DNA of 64,000 nt from Actinobacillus indolicus. Its GTDB lineage: Bacteria; Pseudomonadota; Gammaproteobacteria; Enterobacterales; Pasteurellaceae. The notes under the pieces are model-generated. The model worked only from the letters and a program-made list of their open reading frames with translations, was not told where the DNA came from and did not search any database. Location: NCBI RefSeq assembly GCF_901764975.1, contig NZ_CABFKH010000002.1, forward strand, positions 1-64,000, given 5' to 3'. Made by a program: the position numbers and the translations under genes. This document shows, piece by piece, positions 38,555 through 48,786 of the stretch (the stretch's first letter is position 1; every line of letters begins with the position of its first letter).

Positions 38555-40069
38555 ATGAGCAAAGAGATTTTATTAGCCGCAGAAGCGGTATCCAATGAAA
38601 AATTATTACCAAAAGATGCGATTTTTGAAGCGCTTGAAACTGCGTTAGCAATTTCAACGAGAAAAAAAGCGGCAGCAGAGCGTGAAGATCGTAAAACAGG
38701 CAACGGCATTGATATTGATGTGCGTGTTGTGATTGATCGTAAAACGGGTGAATTTACCACCTACCGTCGTTGGTTAGTGGTTGAAAAAGTACATCACCAT
38801 ACACGTGAAATTACCCTAGAAGCGGCTCAATTTGAAGATCCGAATATTCAATTAGGTGATTATGTTGAAGATGAAATTGAGTCAATCGCTTTTGACCGTA
38901 TCACGATGCAAACCGCTCGCCAAGTGATCAGCACAAAAATTCGTGAAGCAGAGCGTAATAAAGTGATTGAACAGTTCCGTGGTCAATTAAACAGCATTAT
39001 TACTGCAACGGTGAAAAAAGTAAGCCGTGAGCAGATTATCTTAGATCTTGGTAATCAAGCAGAAGCGGTAATTGTACGTGAAGATATGTTACCACGTGAA
39101 AACTTCCGTCCAGGAGACCGTGTACGTGGCGTACTTTATGCAATTAAGCCTGAATCAAAAGGCCCACAACTATTCGTTACTCGTGCAAAACCAGTAATGT
39201 TACAAGAGTTATTCAAACTCGAAGTACCTGAAATCGGTGAAGAAGTGATTGAAATCAAAGGCGCTTCTCGTGATCCAGGTTCACGTGCAAAAATTGCAGT
39301 GAAAAGCAATGACAAACGTATCGATCCAGTAGGTGCTTGCGTAGGTATGCGTGGTGCACGTGTTCAAGCGATTACCAATGAATTAGGCGGTGAGCGTGTG
39401 GATATCGTGTTATGGGATGATAACCCTGCACAATTCGTGATCAACGCAATGGCGCCTGCTGATGTAAGTTCAATCGTTGTGGATGAAGACAATCACTCAA
39501 TGGATATTGCCGTTGAGCCAACAGCCTTAGCGCAAGCGATTGGTCGTAATGGTCAAAACGTGCGTTTAGCAACGCAATTAACAGGTTGGACATTAAATGT
39601 GATGACAACCGATGAGTTAGATAAAAAACATCAAGCAGAAGATAATAAAGTGATTACTCTCTTTATGGATGCTTTAGAAATTGATGAAGAATTTGCGCAT
39701 ATCTTAATTGAAGAAGGCTTTACTAGCCTTGAAGAACTTGCGTATGTACCGGTAAGCGAATTAACCGCGATTGATGGTTTAGAAGATGAAGATTTAGTCG
39801 AAGAACTTCAAACCCGTGCGAAAAATGTGTTAACTGCCCAAGCATTAGCTGAAGAAGAAGCGTTAAAACAAGCGCATATTGAAGATAAGTTATTAAATCT
39901 TGAAGGTATGGATCGCCATATCGCATTTAAATTAGCAGAAAAACAAATTACCACCCTTGAAGAACTTGCAGAGCAAGGCGTTGATGATTTAGCAGACATT
40001 GAAGAATTAACTGCAGAAAAAGCGGGCGAATTAATCATGGCTGCACGCCAAATCTGTTGGTTTAGCTAA
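38555..40069 (+). CDS. nusA: Transcription elongation/antitermination factor NusA
   Basis: NusA binds RNA polymerase and modulates pausing, termination and antitermination. The 504 residues contain the N-terminal polymerase-binding domain (about 1-125), the S1 domain ([21 protein letters not shown]), two KH domains ([41 protein letters not shown]) and two C-terminal acidic helix-hairpin-helix repeats ([26 protein letters not shown]). It begins 14 bases after rimP and ends 17 before infB. Confidence 0.98.
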   Translation: MSKEILLAAEAVSNEKLLPKDAIFEALETALAISTRKKAAAEREDRKTGNGIDIDVRVVIDRKTGEFTTYRRWLVVEKVHHHTREITLEAAQFEDPNIQLGDYVEDEIESIAFDRITMQTARQVISTKIREAERNKVIEQFRGQLNSIITATVKKVSREQIILDLGNQAEAVIVREDMLPRENFRPGDRVRGVLYAIKPESKGPQLFVTRAKPVMLQELFKLEVPEIGEEVIEIKGASRDPGSRAKIAVKSNDKRIDPVGACVGMRGARVQAITNELGGERVDIVLWDDNPAQFVINAMAPADVSSIVVDEDNHSMDIAVEPTALAQAIGRNGQNVRLATQLTGWTLNVMTTDELDKKHQAEDNKVITLFMDALEIDEEFAHILIEEGFTSLEELAYVPVSELTAIDGLEDEDLVEELQTRAKNVLTAQALAEEEALKQAHIEDKLLNLEGMDRHIAFKLAEKQITTLEELAEQGVDDLADIEELTAEKAGELIMAARQICWFS

Positions 40070-40086
40070 GAATAGGGAGAGAAAGC

Positions 40087-42660
40087 ATGAGTGAAAATGA
40101 AATCAAAACTGACGCACCAAAGAAGTTAAGTTTACAGCGTCGTACTAAAACAACCGTGAGCGGTACGACCGCAGGCGGTAAAGCGAAAGAAGTGCAAGTT
40201 GAAGTGCGTAAATCTCGCAAAGTAGATACTGAAGCTGCTAAAAAAGCTCAAGAAGAAGCACTAAAAGCGAAACAAGAAGCGGAAGCTAAAGCGAAAGCAG
40301 AAAAAGAAGCGGCTGAAAAAGCAGCGAAAGAAAAATCAGAAGCGGAAGCTAAAGCAAAAGAAGAGGCTAAAAAAGCAGAAGTTGCAAAAGCAGAAGAAGC
40401 GAAAAAAGCAGTACATCAAGTGCCTGTAATGCCAAATAAACAGCCAAAACCTGCTCAGCCAAAAGCAGAAACGCAACCAAAACAAGAAAAAGCCGTTGAT
40501 CCTGAAAAAGAAGCAAAACGTAAAGAAGAAGCAGAACTTCGCCGTAAACAAGAAGAGTTAGCTCGTCAAAAAGCAGAAATGGAAGCAAAACGCGCAGCAG
40601 AAAACGCACGTCGTTTAGCAGAAATTGCCCGTGAAGAAGCGAACGAATCAGGTGAAGATTTTGAAGATGATCGCTTTACCTCTAAATATGCGCTTGAAGC
40701 AGAGCGTGATTCAGATCGCCGTAGTGAAGGCAATCGTGGTCGCGGTAAAGGTGGTGTAGCGAAAACCAAGAAAGGTGGTCGTGAAGACGATAAAAACGAG
40801 CGTAGCGCAGATCGCCGTAACCAAAAAGACATGAAAGGCAAAGGCAAGCAAGCGAAGAAAGGCAGTGCATTGCAACAAGCCTTCACTAAGCCTGCTCAAG
40901 CAGTCACCCGTGATGTGGTTATCGGTGAAACCATTACCGTTGCAGAACTTGCGAACAAAATGGCAGTAAAAGCGACTGAAATCATCAAAACCATGATGAA
41001 AATGGGCGAGATGGTGACGATTAACCAAGTGATCGACCAAGAAACTGCACAACTTGTCGCAGAAGAAATGGGCCACAAAGTTATTCTGCGTAAAGAAAAC
41101 GAATTAGAAGAAGCGGTATTGGAAGATCGTGATACCAATGCGGAATTGGTAACGCGTGCGCCGGTTGTAACCATCATGGGTCACGTTGACCATGGTAAAA
41201 CCTCATTACTTGACTATATTCGTAAAGCGAAAGTGGCAGCAGGTGAAGCGGGTGGTATTACTCAGCATATCGGTGCATATCACGTGGAAACTGATGACGG
41301 TAAGATGATTACCTTCTTAGATACTCCGGGACACGCAGCCTTTACCTCTATGCGTGCGCGTGGTGCCAAAGCGACGGATATCGTTGTCCTTGTCGTTGCA
41401 GCAGATGATGGTGTGATGCCACAAACGATCGAAGCGATCCAACACGCCAAAGCTGCGGGCGCACCGATTGTGGTTGCAGTAAACAAAATTGATAAACCAG
41501 AAGCTAACCCAGATCGTGTAGAGCAAGAGTTACTCCAACACGAAGTAGTCTCTGAGAAATTTGGTGGCGATGTGCAGTTTGTACCAGTCTCAGCGAAAAA
41601 AGGTATGGGTATTGATGACTTACTAGAAGCAATTCTTCTTCAATCTGAAGTCTTAGAATTAACGGCGGTGAAAGAAGGGATGGCAAGTGGTGTGGTTATC
41701 GAGTCTTACCTCGATAAAGGTCGTGGCCCAGTTGCAACTATCCTTGTTCAATCAGGTACCTTAAACAAAGGCGACATCGTACTTTGTGGTTTTGAATACG
41801 GTCGTGTTCGTGCGATGCGTGATGAAAACGGTAAAGAGATCGAAGCAGCAGGCCCGTCTATTCCGGTGGAAGTATTAGGTCTTTCCGGTGTGCCAGCAGC
41901 GGGTGATGAAGCAACTGTTGTTCGTGATGAGAAGAAAGCTCGTGAAGTGGCGTTATACCGTCAAGGTAAATTCCGTGATGTGAAATTAGCGCGTCAGCAA
42001 AAAGCGAAACTTGAAAATATGTTTAGCAATATGGCGGAAGGCGATGTGGCTGAATTGAACGTGATTGTGAAAGCAGACGTACAAGGTTCTGTGGAAGCGA
42101 TTGTTCAAGCATTACATGAACTTTCAACGGCAGAAGTGAAAGTGAAAGTCGTTGGTTCAGGTGTAGGTGGTATTACTGAAACGGATGCAACCTTAGCAGC
42201 GGCATCTAACGCTATCGTTCTCGGCTTTAACGTTCGTGCGGATGCTTCAGCGCGTCGTATTATCGAAAGTGAAAACATTGACTTACGTTACTACTCAATC
42301 ATTTATGAACTATTAAATGAAATCAAAGCAGCGATGAGCGGTATGTTACAGCCTGAATTCAAACAAGAAATCATTGGCTTGGCAGAAGTGCGTGATGTGT
42401 TCCGTCATCCGAAATTCGGTGCAATCGCAGGTTGTATGGTGACAGAAGGTATCGTTAAACGTAACAACCCAATTCGCGTATTACGTGACAACGTGGTGAT
42501 TTTTGAAGGTGAGTTAGAGTCTCTCCGCCGTTTCAAAGATGACGTATCGGAAGTACGTAACGGTATGGAATGTGGTATCGGCGTGAAGAACTACAATGAT
42601 GTGAAAGTCGGCGACCAAATCGAAGTATTTGAAGTTGTTGAAATTAAACGTTCAATTTAA
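40087..42660 (+). CDS. infB: Translation initiation factor IF-2
   Basis: GTPase that delivers fMet-tRNA to the 30S subunit. The 857 residues have a long charged Lys/Ala/Glu-rich N-terminal region (about 30-200), the IF2-N helix bundle ([21 protein letters not shown]), the G domain with GHVDHGKT at 365-372, DTPGHAAF and NKIDKP, and the domain II-IV C-terminus. Internal starts giving shorter IF2 forms, known in enterobacteria, were not identified. A terminator (672-692 of 42 kb) follows directly, so the cluster is cut from rbfA-truB here. Confidence 0.98.
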   Translation: MSENEIKTDAPKKLSLQRRTKTTVSGTTAGGKAKEVQVEVRKSRKVDTEAAKKAQEEALKAKQEAEAKAKAEKEAAEKAAKEKSEAEAKAKEEAKKAEVAKAEEAKKAVHQVPVMPNKQPKPAQPKAETQPKQEKAVDPEKEAKRKEEAELRRKQEELARQKAEMEAKRAAENARRLAEIAREEANESGEDFEDDRFTSKYALEAERDSDRRSEGNRGRGKGGVAKTKKGGREDDKNERSADRRNQKDMKGKGKQAKKGSALQQAFTKPAQAVTRDVVIGETITVAELANKMAVKATEIIKTMMKMGEMVTINQVIDQETAQLVAEEMGHKVILRKENELEEAVLEDRDTNAELVTRAPVVTIMGHVDHGKTSLLDYIRKAKVAAGEAGGITQHIGAYHVETDDGKMITFLDTPGHAAFTSMRARGAKATDIVVLVVAADDGVMPQTIEAIQHAKAAGAPIVVAVNKIDKPEANPDRVEQELLQHEVVSEKFGGDVQFVPVSAKKGMGIDDLLEAILLQSEVLELTAVKEGMASGVVIESYLDKGRGPVATILVQSGTLNKGDIVLCGFEYGRVRAMRDENGKEIEAAGPSIPVEVLGLSGVPAAGDEATVVRDEKKAREVALYRQGKFRDVKLARQQKAKLENMFSNMAEGDVAELNVIVKADVQGSVEAIVQALHELSTAEVKVKVVGSGVGGITETDATLAAASNAIVLGFNVRADASARRIIESENIDLRYYSIIYELLNEIKAAMSGMLQPEFKQEIIGLAEVRDVFRHPKFGAIAGCMVTEGIVKRNNPIRVLRDNVVIFEGELESLRRFKDDVSEVRNGMECGIGVKNYNDVKVGDQIEVFEVVEIKRSI

Positions 42661-42671
42661 TTAAAAGTTTT

Positions 42672-42697
42672 AAGGGCGAGTTTTTCGCCCTTTATTA
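42672..42697 (+). terminator. infB terminator
   Basis: AAGGGCGA and TCGCCCTT around GTTTT, then TATTA. Ends the rimP-nusA-infB transcript. Confidence 0.75.
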
Positions 42698-42755
42698 CAA
42701 GCGGTCAGATATAAAGAAAATTTTGCAAAAAATCCCTGAAATCTGACCGCTTTTA
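42697..42755. repeat. Inverted pair of DNA uptake sequences
   Basis: ACAAGCGGTCAGAT (42697-42710) faces ATCTGACCGCTTTTA (42741-42755) with TTTTGCAAAAA between them. Confidence 0.75.
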
Positions 42756-42800
42756 AGAATGAATAGCTGGAAAAACTATTTATATTTAGATCATTAAAAT

Positions 42801-42821
42801 AACGGGCGAATATCGCCCGTT
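42801..42821. other. Perfect hairpin
   Basis: AACGGGCGA and TCGCCCGTT around ATA, with another uptake-like CAAGCGGTAAGATTTTT right behind it. Probably a second terminator or a remnant of a repeat. Confidence 0.5.
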
Positions 42822-42883
42822 CAAGCGGTAAGATTTTTGTGATATTTTGCAAATTATCGTTTAAAACGGATCGCTTGAAATTT

Positions 42884-42920
42884 AACGGCATAATGAGAAA
42901 CCATTATGCCGTTATTTTTT
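42884..42920. terminator. Terminator-like hairpin before the decayed gene
   Basis: AACGGCATAATG (42884-42895) and CATTATGCCGTT (42902-42913) pair perfectly and run into ATTTTTTATT. With no gene between infB and here, it may be the 3' end of a lost gene. Confidence 0.65.
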
Positions 42921-42979
42921 ATTATTCAAACAAAAATTTCTGTTAGAATAAAAACTGATCCTACTTAATATTGGAGGCT

Positions 42980-43158
42980 ATGATGGCTCAATGCACATTC
43001 AATCAGAAATGGAAAAATAAACGACTGAAAAGGTGGAAGAACCTGCATTTAACTATGATCTAGACAGAATGAAAGCGCACGTTGAAAGTGTAACTATTAA
43101 AATGCCGTCAAATTTAACGAGTGCAGAAGAAATTGAAGAGTGGTTGCTTAATCTTTAA
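42980..43158 (+). pseudogene. Frameshifted small gene, unknown product
   Basis: ATGATG at 42980-42985 follows a good GGAGG site (42973-42977) but the frame stops at TAG 43061. The frame beginning at 43021 reads TTEKVEEPAFNYDLDRMKAH... and ends EEIEEWLLNL at TAA 43156, a convincing soluble protein tail. Adding one A to AATAAACG near 43018 would join both frames into a protein of about 59 residues. I infer a single-base deletion in a small gene; the family is not recognised. A sequencing error cannot be excluded. Confidence 0.5.
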
Positions 43159-43266
43159 TTTAAAAATAGTCGATTATTCCGCTCATCCGCCCTTTAATTT
43201 ACCGACAATTCCATATCTTAAATAAGAAATGACCTTTAATGTTGTTTTAATTTAAAAGGAAAAATA

Positions 43267-43482
43267 ATGCTATTATTAAAAAAATCAGGAAAAACATTAT
43301 CAGAATTAAAAGAAGTTTCCTTTAACCCTATCCATTCTGATTTAAGTAATAAATATCGTTCAGTTATGTTGTGCAAAGATCGGAGTAGTTTAGATATTAG
43401 TAGTGGGGATAAGAAATTACTTATATATTTTGGATATTCAGATGCTAAGTGTATTGAACATAAATCATCAAGTGGGATTTAA
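43267..43482 (+). CDS. Small hypothetical protein
   Basis: A 71-residue frame with an AAAGGAAAA ribosome site 6 bases ahead. The product is hydrophilic, starts MLLLKKSGKTLSEL, and has a central KLLIYFGYSDAKCIEHK segment; no signal peptide, membrane helix or known motif was recognised. It lies between two decayed small genes in the accessory interval between infB and the autotransporter. It could be a functional accessory gene or the intact start of a longer degraded one. Confidence 0.45.
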   Translation: MLLLKKSGKTLSELKEVSFNPIHSDLSNKYRSVMLCKDRSSLDISSGDKKLLIYFGYSDAKCIEHKSSSGI

Positions 43483-43545
43483 AGTAAATAAAAATATTCT
43501 CAGGATTCTTTAGTGAGGATATGAGTTTCAAGAAAAGCAGCGAAT

Positions 43546-43659
43546 ATGAAAACGGTCGTTATTCCTGCTAAGGCAGAGTGGGATGACCAACGTTGATCGT
43601 TGGCAGATTATAAGTTAGAACAGATTTTTGACTTGCTAGGATTAATAAAATCATCATAA
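43546..43659 (+). pseudogene. Small gene broken by an in-frame TGA, unknown product
   Basis: From ATG 43546 the frame reads MKTVVIPAKAEWDDQR, then TGA (43594-43596), then SLADYKLEQIFDLLGLIKSS and TAA 43657. A single TGG to TGA change (Trp codon) would explain the break, giving 37 residues. The ribosome-site evidence is weak. Function not recognised. It adds to the picture of decay in this interval. Confidence 0.35.
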
Positions 43660-43795
43660 ATTTGATATAGATAGTATTTTAGTTTAAAAAATACTGAAAT
43701 ACTGTTTTTGCTATTGATTAAATGGGGATGATGCTAGACTTGTTTAAATTTTGACCTTGTGTATTTATTTTAATCAGTTGTTTAAAGGGGATGCT

Positions 43796-46700
43796 ATGAA
43801 GAAAGTGCGTAGATATTCGGAAGCGGCTTTCGTGTCGTTATTGGTAACGGCTTGTGGTGGGGGAGATAATTACTCAAATATGACACCTATTAATAGTGGC
43901 TCAGGAAAAATAGATGAAACTGCTGTTTCTTCGCCTATATTAGAGGAATCAGAAAACCAAAAATCCAATTCCATTATTTCAAAAACGGAAGAGACCGCTA
44001 CACTAGACGCACCGAAACTAGATGAAACGGTACCTGAAACACCTATTCTCCCAAGCGATGAAAATGTTGATGTAACAGTAAATCCACCAACTGAGCCTAC
44101 TTTGCCAGAAGTGCCGAAACCAGATGAAACTATATCCGAGATACCCGTTACACCAAGTGATGAAAATGTTGATGTAACAGTAAATCCATCAACTGAGCCT
44201 ACTTTGCCAGAAGCACCGACCCCAGATGAAACGGTATCCGAGCCACCCGTTACACCAAGTGATGAAAATGTTGATGTAACAGTAAATCCATCATCTGAGC
44301 CTACTTTGCCAGAAGTACCGACCCCAGATGAAACAGTATCCGAGCCACCCGTTACACCAAGCGATGAAAATGTTGATGTAACAGTAACCCTACCATCTGA
44401 GCCTACTGTACCAGAGGTGCCGAAATCGGATAAAACGGTATCCGAGACACCCAATACACAAAATGGGGAGAAAGGGGAAGATTCTTCAGAGGTTGCAACC
44501 ACACCAAATGAGGAAAAGAGCGAAGATACGGCTAATACAACGACTGAAACTACGGAATCGCCAAATGTTGATGTTCCAATGACATCAACAGTCAGTGATC
44601 ATATTTTACCGCCAGATTATCAACCAAAAGATCCTCTTAGAGTATTTGATGAAGCAGATAAATTTGCTAGCCGAAATGGATTGATTGAAAAACTACATCC
44701 ACAACAACCTCAAATGGAAGAAGATGCACCCAATAGCAAAAAAATTGCCGTAATAGATACTGATTATTCAACCCATGATACAGGCGATACATTTATTGAT
44801 AAAAATGGTTCAAACCGACTTTATTTGAATATAGGGTTGGATAGCCGTATAGCAGCGGGTAATAAACATGATCACGGTACACAAGTTGCTGCGATTATTG
44901 CAAATCATAATAAAGATGTGACGATTTATGGATATACGGCAAAATCTTATGGGATGACAAGCCCAAGTAATTTGCACTTTGAAGCAGCTGCAGAGCAAGG
45001 TATAAAAATATTCAATAATTCTTATGGTACAGCACCTAGAAAGAGCCTAGTCGCAGAAAAGGGCTGGGTGTATTTAACCAATCATTTGTTACATCAACAA
45101 ATGGCAAAAATGGCTGAAAATGGCAGTATTTTTGTTTGGGCAACGGGTAATGATGGATATTATCCAGAATATGGTGGACATGCGACAACAGAATCTCATA
45201 TCCCTGTTGCTTATAAACAAGCGAAGAAAGGTTGGATTACGGTAGCTGCAATTACAGGACAACGGGTCAGTGGTTATTCAAGCAGAGTTGGGGAAGATGC
45301 CAAAAATTGGGGGATTGCAACCTATGGAGATTGGACGGTATTTGGCAATATGGGTGTGCAAGGCACTTCTTTTGCTGCACCAGTTGTTTCAGCAGCAGTT
45401 GCCAAGGTTTGGGACAAATTTCCTTGGATGGATAACCATTTGGTTACTCAAACCATTCTTTCTACTGCTGATCAGTTAGGTACTTCAAATGTGACTATCG
45501 GTCCCAATAAAGATATCGGTTGGGGCGTTCTTAATCTTGAGCGTGCATTAAAAGGCCCTGCACGTTTTGATAAGCGACTATTAGTAGAAGGTGAGGAGTT
45601 TGTCGTTGCGAAGTTCGATCATCGAAACTATGCCGATCAAGATCGCCTAACTTGGCGTAATGATATTGCTGGCGATGCGGGCTTCAAGAAACAAGGCACG
45701 GGCTCGCTTTATTTGATAGGACATAATACTTATACAGGTGATACTGTTATTGATGGCGGTGTTTTAGGATTGTCGGGCAAGTTAGATAACTCCAATGTGA
45801 CGATTAATACAAGCGGTACGTTACTGGCAAAAAATGACGAAAAACCAGTAGAAATCGGTCAATCTGTTACGAATAACGGATCACTTGATATCTATGGTAA
45901 AGGGTTAAATATTGATGGCAATTATACGGCGGATAAAGATGCTCGTACTGTCATTGATATTCATACAGCATTACTTGATATTAAAGGTACAGCCGATATG
46001 CAAAATTCTCGAATTTTAGCGGATGTAGCAAATATCAACGAAGTTCCATTTCAAAGTGAAACGATAAGGACGATTTTAAAAGCAGGTAGTTTAGTCAATT
46101 ACAATAATTTTTATACGGTATCTGATCACATTGCACCTTATATTTTAGTCAGTAAGATAGAAAAACAAGGTAATGAGATCCAAGCAACATATAAACGTAA
46201 TCAAACTGCAAATGTATTGCGAAATGTTGGTGCTGTTTCTCGTAGTGCAGAAAATACAAGTACGAACTTAGATAAAGTGCTTGATGAAGTGGCGACGAAT
46301 CCAACAAGTTCGATTAAAGCAGATAGTGTATCGATTATTAATGCGAAGCCTATGTCAGTGGCAAGTACCGTAGAGTCTTTATCGGCTGAAATTTACGCAT
46401 CATCACAAAATATGATCGTCAATGAAAATCGACTTTTCAGCCAAAACATTGCCGAGAGAGCATTCCGTTCGCTTCAAGATGAAAAAAGTGATGTATATGC
46501 AGTAACAAATCGTCAATCTTATCGAATTTCGCAAAATGGTTATGCTAAGGCTGAAATTGAAGGCAATCAAAGTTATGTCGGTGCAGATAAACAAACAGAT
46601 CATCTGTTATTCGGTATATCTGCCTATCATAGCAGACAAAAAGCCGATTTCGAGCGTACTGCGGGAGCTGCAAAATTGTATCAGCAAGGCGGTGCGATTT

Positions 46701-47293
46701 ATGCAGGTTATCAATTAGACAATAATTATTTGCTAGCACAGCTTGGAATGGCAAATGCGAAAAATAAGATTAAGCGCTCGATTTTAATGCCAAATGAAAC
46801 ACGCCGTGTCGAAACGGATGTTAAATCAAGGCTTTATCATTTCTATACGGAATTAGGACATCGTATTAAATTTAAACAAGGTGAAATAAGTCCGTTCATT
46901 GGCTACCAATTTGATTCTGTTTATCAAAAAGCTTTTGATGAAGGGAAAAATTTTGGTATTCAAGCGGCTCGTACTCAATATAACTTAAATAGCTATTTGC
47001 TAGGGTTACGTGCCACAATGAAATGGGGGGATTTGAGCTTAAATACGACCTTATCTCACCGTATGACACCAAAAGCAGAAAATGCGTTTGGTTTTAATGC
47101 CCGCTATATCGGTGCGGAAAGTGAAATTGAGTTGCAAGGTATTTCACCTGCAAAATATGTCACTATGGCGAAGTTAGGACTGAATTATCAAATTACCGAA
47201 GCCCTTCATCTTTTCAGTGAATATGCGATTGCTCGTCAAAAAGGTGGAGAAAAATGGCAAAACGTGAGTGTAGGAATGAAGTATCAGTTTTAG
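43796..47293 (+). CDS. aasP: Lipoprotein subtilisin-like autotransporter protease (AasP/Ssa1/NalP type)
   Basis: A secreted serine protease anchored by lipid and exported through its own barrel. The signal peptide MKKVRRYSEAAFVSLLVTAC ends in a lipobox (VTAC, C20). A Pro/Glu-rich stalk with four 34-residue repeats follows (about 75-215). The S8 protease domain has D321 (AVIDTDYS), H360 (HDHGTQVAAI) and S525 (GTSFAAPVVS). Next come an autotransporter beta-helix linker (LYLIGHNTYTGDTVIDGGVLGLSG) and a C-terminal barrel (about 880-1165) ending in KYQF. A TTG at 43751 is an alternative start, but ATG 43796 follows AAAGGGGAT and yields the signal peptide. AasP of A. pleuropneumoniae is reported to release outer-membrane proteins such as OmlA. 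Confidence 0.9.
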   Translation: MKKVRRYSEAAFVSLLVTACGGGDNYSNMTPINSGSGKIDETAVSSPILEESENQKSNSIISKTEETATLDAPKLDETVPETPILPSDENVDVTVNPPTEPTLPEVPKPDETISEIPVTPSDENVDVTVNPSTEPTLPEAPTPDETVSEPPVTPSDENVDVTVNPSSEPTLPEVPTPDETVSEPPVTPSDENVDVTVTLPSEPTVPEVPKSDKTVSETPNTQNGEKGEDSSEVATTPNEEKSEDTANTTTETTESPNVDVPMTSTVSDHILPPDYQPKDPLRVFDEADKFASRNGLIEKLHPQQPQMEEDAPNSKKIAVIDTDYSTHDTGDTFIDKNGSNRLYLNIGLDSRIAAGNKHDHGTQVAAIIANHNKDVTIYGYTAKSYGMTSPSNLHFEAAAEQGIKIFNNSYGTAPRKSLVAEKGWVYLTNHLLHQQMAKMAENGSIFVWATGNDGYYPEYGGHATTESHIPVAYKQAKKGWITVAAITGQRVSGYSSRVGEDAKNWGIATYGDWTVFGNMGVQGTSFAAPVVSAAVAKVWDKFPWMDNHLVTQTILSTADQLGTSNVTIGPNKDIGWGVLNLERALKGPARFDKRLLVEGEEFVVAKFDHRNYADQDRLTWRNDIAGDAGFKKQGTGSLYLIGHNTYTGDTVIDGGVLGLSGKLDNSNVTINTSGTLLAKNDEKPVEIGQSVTNNGSLDIYGKGLNIDGNYTADKDARTVIDIHTALLDIKGTADMQNSRILADVANINEVPFQSETIRTILKAGSLVNYNNFYTVSDHIAPYILVSKIEKQGNEIQATYKRNQTANVLRNVGAVSRSAENTSTNLDKVLDEVATNPTSSIKADSVSIINAKPMSVASTVESLSAEIYASSQNMIVNENRLFSQNIAERAFRSLQDEKSDVYAVTNRQSYRISQNGYAKAEIEGNQSYVGADKQTDHLLFGISAYHSRQKADFERTAGAAKLYQQGGAIYAGYQLDNNYLLAQLGMANAKNKIKRSILMPNETRRVETDVKSRLYHFYTELGHRIKFKQGEISPFIGYQFDSVYQKAFDEGKNFGIQAARTQYNLNSYLLGLRATMKWGDLSLNTTLSHRMTPKAENAFGFNARYIGAESEIELQGISPAKYVTMAKLGLNYQITEALHLFSEYAIARQKGGEKWQNVSVGMKYQF
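44018..44460 (+). repeat. Tandem 102-bp repeats in the autotransporter stalk
   Basis: The phrase GATGAAAATGTTGATGTAAC recurs at 44057, 44159, 44261 and 44363, an exact period of 102 bases (34 codons). The encoded units read SDENVDVTVNP, TEPTLPE and PDETVSE. Copy number changes would keep the reading frame. Confidence 0.9.
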
Positions 47294-47322
47294 TTACTTT
47301 TTGCAAAAAATCAGACTAAAGT

Positions 47323-47332
47323 GACCGCTTGT
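47323..47332 (-). repeat. DNA uptake sequence
   Basis: GACCGCTTGT preceded by TTTGCAAAAAATCAGA, after the autotransporter gene. Confidence 0.8.
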
Positions 47333-47418
47333 ATATCATTTGCTTGTGAAATAAGCCTTTTTGGACTATTATCACGGGCAATTATATTGCTGTTACAAGC
47401 AATAAGACAGACAATTTA

Positions 47419-47445
47419 GGGGCGTATCTTACGCCCCATTATTTA
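47419..47445 (+). other. Hairpin in the rbfA leader
   Basis: GGGGCGTA and TACGCCCC pair around TCT and are followed by ATTATTTATTT, ending about 20 bases before rbfA. It may be the autotransporter terminator or an attenuator for rbfA-truB. Confidence 0.5.
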
Positions 47446-47461
47446 TTTAAGAGAAAAAACA

Positions 47462-47845
47462 ATGGCAAGAGAATTTTCAAGAGCAGATCGTGTGGCACAA
47501 GAGCTACAAAAAGAGATCGCAATTATTTTACAACGTGAAGTGAAAGACCCACGTATTGGTATGGTAACGGTATCTGATGTCGAAATCAGCCGTGATTTAG
47601 CCTATGCCAAAGTATTTGTGACTTTCTTATTTGATAGTGATGAAAGTGCAGTAGAACGTGGCTTAGAAGGCTTAAATAAAGCATCTGGCTATATTCGTAC
47701 CTTAGTGGGTAAAGCGATGCGTTTGCGTATCGTGCCTGAACTTCGTTTCGTTTACGATCAATCCTTAGTGGAAGGGATGCGTATGTCAAACCTTGTGACA
47801 AATGTGATCCGTAAAGATCAAGAACGCCACGTTGAAGAAGAGTAA
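47462..47845 (+). CDS. rbfA: 30S ribosome-binding factor RbfA
   Basis: Cold-shock-associated factor that helps maturation of the 16S rRNA 5' end. The 127 residues form a KH-like fold: [31 protein letters not shown] at the start, [21 protein letters not shown], and [18 protein letters not shown]. It is 2 bases from truB. Normally it follows infB directly; here the pair is separated from infB by about 4.8 kb. Confidence 0.97.
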   Translation: MAREFSRADRVAQELQKEIAIILQREVKDPRIGMVTVSDVEISRDLAYAKVFVTFLFDSDESAVERGLEGLNKASGYIRTLVGKAMRLRIVPELRFVYDQSLVEGMRMSNLVTNVIRKDQERHVEEE

Positions 47846-47847
47846 CA

Positions 47848-48771
47848 ATGGGCAGACCAAAGAAAAAAGGGCGTGATGTTCACGGTGTTTTCTTATTGGA
47901 TAAGTCGCAAGCCGTGAGTTCCAACGACATTATGCAGAAGGTAAAACACCTGTTTAATGCGAATAAAGCAGGGCATACTGGGGCGTTAGATCCGCTTGCG
48001 ACGGGGATGTTGCCGATTTGTCTAGGTGAAGCGACCAAATTTTCTCAATTTTTGTTAGATTCAGATAAACGTTATCGAGTGATTGCAAAGTTGGGGGAAC
48101 GAACAGATACTTCAGATGCCGATGGTCAGGTTGTACAAACCCGAGATGTGAATGTGGACGAATCACATATTTTAACTGCACTAGATGCATTTCGTGGCGA
48201 TATTCTGCAAGTGCCAACCATGTTTTCCGCGTTAAAACATAATGGTAAGCCACTTTATGAATATGCAAGAGCAGGCATTACCGTTGAGCGTGAAGCACGC
48301 CCGATTACGATTTTTGAATTGTTATTCGTTGAGTATCAAGCGCCTTATTTAACTTTAGAAGTGCATTGCTCGAAAGGGACTTATATTCGAACTTTAGTGG
48401 ATGATCTTGGCGAAGCATTAGGCTGTGGTGCTCATGTCACCATGTTACGTCGTTTAGCCGTGGCGGATTACCCTGTTGAACAAATGATGACCTTAGACGA
48501 TTTGCAAAATTTATCTGAAAACCAACCGCTTGAAGCACTTGATAAATTATTATTGCCGATGGATAGTGCAGTTTCTCGTTTGGCTAAATTAAATTTAACG
48601 GAAGCGCAAACTAAAGCAGTCGGATTTGGTCAAAGGGTTAAGTTTGAGAACAATGAAAATAGATATGGGCAAGTTCGTCTATTTTCCCATGACTTACAGT
48701 TTCTCGGTGTAGCAGAAATCCGAGAAGATAATGTGATTCGACCAAGTCGAATGGTGAATTTAAATTTATAA
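47848..48771 (+). CDS. truB: tRNA pseudouridine-55 synthase TruB
   Basis: Makes pseudouridine 55 in the T-loop of tRNAs and acts as a tRNA chaperone. The 307 residues have the catalytic motif [19 protein letters not shown] with D48, the [15 protein letters not shown] segment and [18 protein letters not shown]. Starts 2 bases after rbfA, so translation is coupled. Confidence 0.97.
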   Translation: MGRPKKKGRDVHGVFLLDKSQAVSSNDIMQKVKHLFNANKAGHTGALDPLATGMLPICLGEATKFSQFLLDSDKRYRVIAKLGERTDTSDADGQVVQTRDVNVDESHILTALDAFRGDILQVPTMFSALKHNGKPLYEYARAGITVEREARPITIFELLFVEYQAPYLTLEVHCSKGTYIRTLVDDLGEALGCGAHVTMLRRLAVADYPVEQMMTLDDLQNLSENQPLEALDKLLLPMDSAVSRLAKLNLTEAQTKAVGFGQRVKFENNENRYGQVRLFSHDLQFLGVAEIREDNVIRPSRMVNLNL

Positions 48772-48786
48772 AATTGTTGTAGAAAA

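Noticed and set aside
40336..40886. Several minus-strand frames opposite infB
   Set aside because: They mirror the Lys/Ala/Glu-rich N-terminal region of IF-2 and give Phe/Leu/Ser-rich products with no motif.
43751..43795. TTG start adding 15 residues to the autotransporter
   Set aside because: It would place a non-signal segment before the lipoprotein signal peptide; the ATG at 43796 has a good ribosome site and the correct signal sequence.
44057..44390. CRISPR-like spacing of repeats
   Set aside because: The units are contiguous 102-bp tandem copies inside a coding frame, without unique spacers, and no cas gene is nearby.
43870..44502. Long minus-strand open frame of 210 codons opposite the protease repeats
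   Set aside because: It exists only because the 102-bp repeats on the plus strand lack reverse-strand stops. The product is a low-complexity Ser/Thr/Val/Gly repeat and the frame has no convincing ribosome site.
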